Below are positions 56,604 to 64,000 of a stretch of 64,000 nucleotides of DNA, piece by piece. How positions within the stretch are numbered: position 1 is the stretch's first letter; every line of letters starts with the position of its first letter. Location: positions 72,867,712 through 72,931,711 of the forward strand of contig OY740769.1 in assembly GCA_963513935.1 (NCBI GenBank). Direction: 5' to 3'. Made by a program: the position numbers and the translations under genes. A model generated the notes under the pieces. That model had not been told where the DNA came from, did not search any database, and was given only the letters and a program-made list of their open reading frames with translations. Origin of the DNA: Aphrophora alni. Its lineage: Eukaryota > Arthropoda > Insecta > Hemiptera > Aphrophoridae.

Positions 56604-59600
56604 TGAATGTCATTGTTGTATTTCCAAAGAAAGGTAGGTTAAAATGTTTTTTTATTTAAAATGTCAGTAAGTTAGATTAAACAATTAAACATTTAGTACT
56701 TTCGTTCCAACACTCTTTCGGTTAAACAAATTCAATTGTTTTATGGCAGTTGTATTTTTATAATTTTCAATTACATTCTTATATTTCCAAAGGAAGGTAG
56801 GTTAAAATGTTTTTTATTTAAAATGTCAGTAAGTGAGATTAAACAATTAAACATTTAGTACTTTCGTTCCAACACTCTTTCGGTTAAACAAATTCAATTG
56901 TTTTATGGCAGTTGTATTTTTATAATTTTCAATTACATTCTTATATTTCCAAAGGAAGGTAGGTTAAAATGTTTTTTATTTAAAATGTCAGTAAGTGAGA
57001 TTAAACAATTAAACATTTAGTACTTTCGTTCCAACACTCTTTCGGTTAAACAAATTCAATTGTTTTATGGCAGTTGTATTTTTATAATTTTCAATTACAT
57101 TCTTATATTTCCAAAGGAAGGTAGGTTAAAATGTTTTTTATTTAAAATGTCAGTAAGTGAGATTAAACAATTAAACATTTAGTACTTTCGTTCCAACACT
57201 CTTTCGGTTAAACAAATTCAATTGTTTTATGGCAGTTGTATTTTTATAATTTTCAATTACATTCTTATATTTCCAAAGGAAGGTAGGTTAAAATGTTTTT
57301 TATTTAAAATGTCAGTAAGTGAGATTAAACAATTAAACATTTAGTACTTTCGTTCCAACACTCTTTCGGTTAAACAAATTCAATTGTTTTATGGCAGTTG
57401 TATTTTTATAATTTTCAATTACATTCTTATATTTCCAAAGGAAGGTAGGTTAAAATGTTTTTTATTTAAAATGTCAGTAAGTGAGATTAAACAATTAAAC
57501 ATTTAGTACTTTCGTTCCAACACTCTTTCGGTTAAACAAATTCAATTGTTTTATGGCAGTTGTATTTTTATAATTTTCAATTACATTCTTATATTTCCAA
57601 AGGAAGGTAGGTTAAAATGTTTTTTATTTAAAATGTCAGTAAGTGAGATTAAACAATTAAACATTTAGTACTTTCGTTCCAACACTCTTTCGGTTAAACA
57701 AATTCAATTGTTTTATGGCAGTTGTATTTTTATAATTTTCAATTACATTCTTATATTTCCAAAGGAAGGTAGGTTAAAATGTTTTTTATTTAAAATGTCA
57801 GTAAGTGAGATTAAACAATTAAACATTTAGTACTTTCGTTCCAACACTCTTTCGGTTAAACAAATTCAATTGTTTTATGGCAGTTGTATTTTTATAATTT
57901 TCAATTACATTCTTATATTTCCAAAGGAAGGTAGGTTAAAATGTTTTTTATTTAAAATGTCAGTAAGTGATATTAAACAATTAAACATTTAGTACTTTCG
58001 TTCCAACACTCTTTCGGTTAAACAAATTCAATTGTTTTATGGCAGTTGTATTTTTATAATTTTCAATTACATTCTTATATTTCCAAAGGAAGGTAGGTTA
58101 AAATGTTTTTTATTTAAAATGTCAGTAAGTGAGATTAAACAATTAAACATTTAGTACTTTCGTTCCAACACTCTTTCGGTTAAACAAATTCAATTGTTTT
58201 ATGGCAGTTGTATTTTTATAATTTTCAATTACATTCTTATATTTCCAAAGGAAGGTAGGTTAAAATGTTTTTTATTTAAAATGTCAGTAAGTGAGATTAA
58301 ACAATTAAACATTTAGTACTTTCGTTCCAACACTCTTTCGGTTAAACAAATTCAATTGTTTTATGGCAGTTGTATTTTTATAATTTTCAATTACATTCTT
58401 ATATTTCCAAAGGAAGGTAGGTTAAAATGTTTTTTATTTAAAATGTCAGTAAGTTAGATTAAACATTTAGTACTTTCGTTCCAACACTCTTTCGGTTAAA
58501 CAAATTCAGTTGTTTTATGGCAGTTGTATTTTTATAATTTTCAATTACATTCTTATATTTCCAAAGGAAGGTAGGTTAAAATGTTTTTTATTTAAAATGT
58601 CAGTAAGTGAGATTAAACAATTAAACATTTAGTACTTTCGTTCCAACACTCTTTCGGTTAAACAAATTCAATTGTTTTATGGCAGTTGTATTTTTATAAT
58701 TTTCAATTACATTCTTATATTTCCAAAGGAAGGTAGGTTAAAATGTTTTTTATTTAAAATGTCAGTAAGTGAGATTAAACAATTAAACATTTAGTACTTT
58801 CGTTCCAACACTCTTTCGGTTAAACAAATTCAATTGTTTTATGGCAGTTGTATTTTTATAATTTTCAATTACATTCTTATATTTCCAAAGGAAGGTAGGT
58901 TAAAATGTTTTTTATTTAAAATGTCAGTAAGTGAGATTAAACAATTAAACATTTAGTACTTTCGTTCCAACACTCTTTCGGTTAAACAAATTCAATTGTT
59001 TTATGGCAGTTGTATTTTTATAATTTTCAATTACATTCTTATATTTCCAAAGGAAGGTAGGTTAAAATGTTTTTTATTTAAAATGTCAGTAAGTGAGATT
59101 AAACAATTAAACATTTAGTACTTTCGTTCCAACACTCTTTCGGTTAAACAAATTCAATTGTTTTATGGCAGTTGTATTTTTATAATTTTCAATTACATTC
59201 TTATATTTCCAAAGGAAGGTAGGTTAAAATGTTTTTTATTTAAAATGTCAGTAAGTGAGATTAAACAATTAAACATTTAGTACTTTCGTTCCAACACTCT
59301 TTCGGTTAAACAAATTCAATTGTTTTATGGCAGTTGTATTTTTATAATTTTCAATTACATTCTTATATTTCCAAAGGAAGGTAGGTTAAAATGTTTTTTA
59401 TTTAAAATGTCAGTAAGTGATATTAAACAATTAAACATTTAGTACTTTCGTTCCAACACTCTTTCGGTTAAACAAATTCAATTGTTTTATGGCAGTTGTA
59501 TTTTTATAATTTTCAATTACATTCTTATATTTCCAAAGGAAGGTAGGTTAAAATGTTTTTTATTTAAAATGTCAGTAAGTGAGATTAAACAATTAAACAT

Positions 59601-62600
59601 TTAGTACTTTCGTTCCAACACTCTTTCGGTTAAACAAATTCAATTGTTTTATGGCAGTTGTATTTTTATAATTTTCAATTACATTCTTATATTTCCAAAG
59701 GAAGGTAGGTTAAAATGTTTTTTATTTAAAATGTCAGTAAGTGAGATTAAACAATTAAACATTTAGTACTTTCGTTCCAACACTCTTTCGGTTAAACAAA
59801 TTCAATTGTTTTATGGCAGTTGTATTTTTATAATTTTCAATTACATTCTTATATTTCCAAAGGAAGGTAGGTTAAAATGTTTTTTATTTAAAATGTCAGT
59901 AAGTTAGATTAAACATTTAGTACTTTCGTTCCAACACTCTTTCGGTTAAACAAATTCAGTTGTTTTATGGCAGTTGTATTTTTATAATTTTCAATTACAT
60001 TCTTATATTTCCAAAGGAAGGTAGGTTAAAATGTTTTTTATTTAAAATGTCAGTAAGTGAGATTAAACAATTAAACATTTAGTACTTTCGTTCCAACACT
60101 CTTTCGGTTAAACAAATTCAATTGTTTTATGGCAGTTGTATTTTTATAATTTTCAATTACATTCTTATATTTCCAAAGGAAGGTAGGTTAAAATGTTTTT
60201 TATTTAAAATGTCAGTAAGTGAGATTAAACAATTAAACATTTAGTACTTTCGTTCCAACACTCTTTCGGTTAAACAAATTCAATTGTTTTATGGCAGTTG
60301 TATTTTTATAATTTTCAATTACATTCTTATATTTCCAAAGGAAGGTAGGTTAAAATGTTTTTTATTTAAAATGTCAGTAAGTGAGATTAAACAATTAAAC
60401 ATTTAGTACTTTCGTTCCAACACTCTTTCGGTTAAACAAATTCAATTGTTTTATGGCAGTTGTATTTTTATAATTTTCAATTACATTCTTATATTTCCAA
60501 AGGAAGGTAGGTTAAAATGTTTTTTATTTAAAATGTCAGTAAGTGATATTAAACAATTAAACATTTAGTACTTTCGTTCCAACACTCTTTCGGTTAAACA
60601 AATTCAATTGTTTTATGGCAATTATATTTTTATAATTTTCAATTACATTCTTATATTTCCAAAGGAAGGTAGGTTAAAATGTTTTTTATTTAAAATGTCA
60701 GTAAGTGAGATTAAACAATTAAACATTTAGTACTTTCGTTCCAACACTCTTTCGGTTAAACAAATTCAATTGTTTTATGGCAGTTGTATTTTTATAATTT
60801 TCAATTACATTCTTATATTTCCAAAGGAAGGTAGGTTAAAATGTTTTTTATTTAAAATGTCAGTAAGTTAGATTAAACATTTAGTACTTTCGTTCCAACA
60901 CTCTTTCGGTTAAACAAATTCAGTTGTTTTATGGCAGTTGTATTTTTATAATTTTCAATTACATTCTTATATTTCCAAAGGAAGGTAGGTTAAAATGTTT
61001 TTTATTTAAAATGTCAGTAAGTGAGATTAAACAATTAAACATTTAGTACTTTCGTTCCAACACTCTTTCGGTTAAACAAATTCAATTGTTTTATGGCAGT
61101 TGTATTTTTATAATTTTCAATTACATTCTTATATTTCCAAAGGAAGGTAGGTTAAAATGTTTTTTATTTAAAATGTCAGTAAGTTAGATTAAACATTTAG
61201 TACTTTCGTTCCAACACTCTTTCGGTTAAACAAATTCAGTTGTTTTATGGCAGTTGTATTTTTATAATTTTCAATTACATTCTTATATTTCCAAAGGAAG
61301 GTAGGTTAAAATGTTTTTTATTTAAAATGTCAGTAAGTGAGATTAAACAATTAAACATTTAGTACTTTCGTTCCAACACTCTTTCGGTTAAACAAATTCA
61401 ATTGTTTTATGGCAGTTGTATTTTTATAATTTTCAATTACATTCTTATATTTCCAAAGGAAGGTAGGTTAAAATGTTTTTTATTTAAAATGTCAGTAAGT
61501 GAGATTAAACAATTAAACATTTAGTACTTTCGTTCCAACACTCTTTCGGTTAAACAAATTCAATTGTTTTATGGCAGTTGTATTTTTATAATTTTCAATT
61601 ACATTCTTATATTTCCAAAGGAAGGTAGGTTAAAATGTTTTTTATTTAAAATGTCAGTAAGTGATATTAAACAATTAAACATTTAGTACTTTCGTTCCAA
61701 CACTCTTTCGGTTAAACAAATTCAATTGTTTTATGGCAGTTGTATTTTTATAATTTTCAATTACATTCTTATATTTCCAAAGGAAGGTAGGTTAAAATGT
61801 TTTTTATTTAAAATGTCAGTAAGTGAGATTAAACAATTAAACATTTAGTACTTTCGTTCCAACACTCTTTCGGTTAAACAAATTCAATTGTTTTATGGCA
61901 GTTGTATTTTTATAATTTTCAATTACATTCTTATATTTCCAAAGGAAGGTAGGTTAAAATGTTTTTTATTTAAAATGTCAGTAAGTGAGATTAAACAATT
62001 AAACATTTAGTACTTTCGTTCCAACACTCTTTCGGTTAAACAAATTCAATTGTTTTATGGCAGTTGTATTTTTATAATTTTCAATTACATTCTTATATTT
62101 CCAAAGGAAGGTAGGTTAAAATGTTTTTTATTTAAAATGTCAGTAAGTTAGATTAAACATTTAGTACTTTCGTTCCAACACTCTTTCGGTTAAACAAATT
62201 CAGTTGTTTTATGGCAGTTGTATTTTTATAATTTTCAATTACATTCTTATATTTCCAAAGGAAGGTAGGTTAAAATGTTTTTTATTTAAAATGTCAGTAA
62301 GTTAGATTAAACATTTAGTACTTTCGTTCCAACACTCTTTCGGTTAAACAAATTCAGTTGTTTTATGGCAGTTGTATTTTTATAATTTTCAATTACATTC
62401 TTATATTTCCAAAGGAAGGTAGGTTAAAATGTTTTTTATTTAAAATGTCAGTAAGTGAGATTAAACAATTAAACATTTAGTACTTTCGTTCCAACACTCT
62501 TTCGGTTAAACAAATTCAATTGTTTTATGGCAGTTGTATTTTTATAATTTTCAATTACATTCTTATATTTCCAAAGGAAGGTAGGTTAAAATGTTTTTTA

Positions 62601-64000
62601 TTTAAAATGTCAGTAAGTGAGATTAAACAATTAAACATTTAGTACTTTCGTTCCAACACTCTTTCGGTTAAACAAATTCAATTGTTTTATGGCAGTTGTA
62701 TTTTTATAATTTTCAATTACATTCTTATATTTCCAAAGGAAGGTAGGTTAAAATGTTTTTTATTTAAAATGTCAGTAAGTGAGATTAAACAATTAAACAT
62801 TTAGTACTTTCGTTCCAACACTCTTTCGGTTAAACAAATTCAATTGTTTTATGGCAGTTGTATTTTTATAATTTTCAATTACATTCTTATATTTCCAAAG
62901 GAAGGTAGGTTAAAATGTTTTTTATTTAAAATGTCAGTAAGTGATATTAAACAATTAAACATTTAGTACTTTCGTTCCAACACTCTTTCGGTTAAACAAA
63001 TTCAATTGTTTTATGGCAATTATATTTTTATAATTTTCAATTACATTCTTATATTTCCAAAGGAAGGTAGGTTAAAATGTTTTTTATTTAAAATGTCAGT
63101 AAGTGAGATTAAACAATTAAACATTTAGTACTTTCGTTCCAACACTCTTTCGGTTAAACAAATTCAATTGTTTTATGGCAGTTGTATTTTTATAATTTTC
63201 AATTACATTCTTATATTTCCAAAGGAAGGTAGGTTAAAATGTTTTTTATTTAAAATGTCAGTAAGTTAGATTAAACATTTAGTACTTTCGTTCCAACACT
63301 CTTTCGGTTAAACAAATTCAGTTGTTTTATGGCAGTTGTATTTTTATAATTTTCAATTACATTCTTATATTTCCAAAGGAAGGTAGGTTAAAATGTTTTT
63401 TATTTAAAATGTCAGTAAGTGAGATTAAACAATTAAACATTTAGTACTTTCGTTCCAACACTCTTTCGGTTAAACAAATTCAATTGTTTTATGGCAGTTG
63501 TATTTTTATAATTTTCAATTACATTCTTATATTTCCAAAGGAAGGTAGGTTAAAATGTTTTTTATTTAAAATGTCAGTAAGTTAGATTAAACATTTAGTA
63601 CTTTCGTTCCAACACTCTTTCGGTTAAACAAATTCAGTTGTTTTATGGCAGTTGTATTTTTATAATTTTCAATTACATTCTTATATTTCCAAAGGAAGGT
63701 AGGTTAAAATGTTTTTTATTTAAAATGTCAGTAAGTGAGATTAAACAATTAAACATTTAGTACTTTCGTTCCAACACTCTTTCGGTTAAACAAATTCAAT
63801 TGTTTTATGGCAGTTGTATTTTTATAATTTTCAATTACATTCTTATATTTCCAAAGGAAGGTAGGTTAAAATGTTTTTTATTTAAAATGTCAGTAAGTGA
63901 GATTAAACAATTAAACATTTAGTACTTTCGTTCCAACACTCTTTCGGTTAAACAAATTCAATTGTTTTATGGCAGTTGTATTTTTATAATTTTCAATTAC
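56604..64000. repeat. 162-bp satellite array with higher-order structure, about 46 copies, open at right edge
   Basis: TTTCCAAAGGAAGGTAGGTT recurs from 56621 (first, diverged copy with AAAGAAAGG) to the window end. Most copies are 162 bp (type A). Type B is 154 bp: one ATTAAACA of an adjacent pair is missing, and it always carries two linked changes (GTTAG for GTGAG, and TTCAGTTG for TTCAATTG). Type C has GTGATATT. Two of the C copies (60540, 63...: units 25 and 40) also have GGCAATTATATT (D). B copies are units 12, 21, 27, 29, 35, 36, 42 and 44; C copies are 9, 18, 25, 32 and 40. Units 25-31 and 40-46 have the same order (C/D,A,B,A,B,A,A), offset by exactly 2398 bp. Monomer size is nucleosomal, as in many centromeric or pericentromeric satellites, but its location on the chromosome is unknown. 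Confidence 0.97.

Noticed and set aside
56604..64000. A CENP-B box in the 162-bp monomer (TTTCGTTCCAACACTCTTTC)
   Set aside because: It shares TTCGTT and the central AA with the mammalian box, but the essential CGGG is absent at the required position. Similarity is too weak for a call.

Overview
The window looks like AT-rich, gene-poor nuclear DNA of an arthropod, probably an insect and perhaps a hemipteran. The evidence is GT-AG introns, a degenerate DDE transposase of a type common in insects, a decayed jockey-like LINE tail, and abundant short non-autonomous elements and satellites. There is no prokaryotic gene organisation. The species assignment is inference; nothing here fixes it.

One gene is recognised with confidence: two consecutive exons (about 33417-33560 and 33641-33779, plus strand, 80-bp intron) of Lsm11, the U7-snRNP Sm-like protein used in histone pre-mRNA 3' end processing. 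Its remaining exons were not found and may lie far away or outside the window. Weaker coding traces are a two-helix membrane fragment resembling an insect gustatory receptor (45575-45931, minus) and a 40-codon coding-like segment ending in a stop (17434-17598, minus). Most other open frames lie in repeats or have no support.

Layout. 0-5 kb: a 1.3-kb foldback element whose arms carry 5S rRNA-derived sequence, a TTAA-flanked piggyBac-type MITE, and a dead transposase pseudogene. 5-26 kb: mostly featureless AT-rich DNA with SINE-like repeats, two TA-flanked MITEs, a LINE tail, a nested inverted-repeat element and a small palindrome with a hammerhead-like core. 26.3-28.9 kb: 28 copies of a 93-bp satellite. 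30.1-30.6 kb: a 24-bp minisatellite. 32.7-33.8 kb: a MITE followed by the Lsm11 exons. 36.9-37.05 kb: a large palindrome with head-to-head hammerhead-like motifs. 39.6-43.1 kb: a 20-bp satellite with higher-order blocks. 45-56 kb: the receptor-like fragment, more SINE-like repeats and two more MITEs. 56.6-64.0 kb: a 162-bp satellite with clear higher-order structure, running off the right edge.

The window is therefore mainly a record of repeat biology: three large unrelated satellite arrays and several families of short mobile elements around one single-copy gene. I found no operon, defence island, CRISPR array or other multi-gene system.
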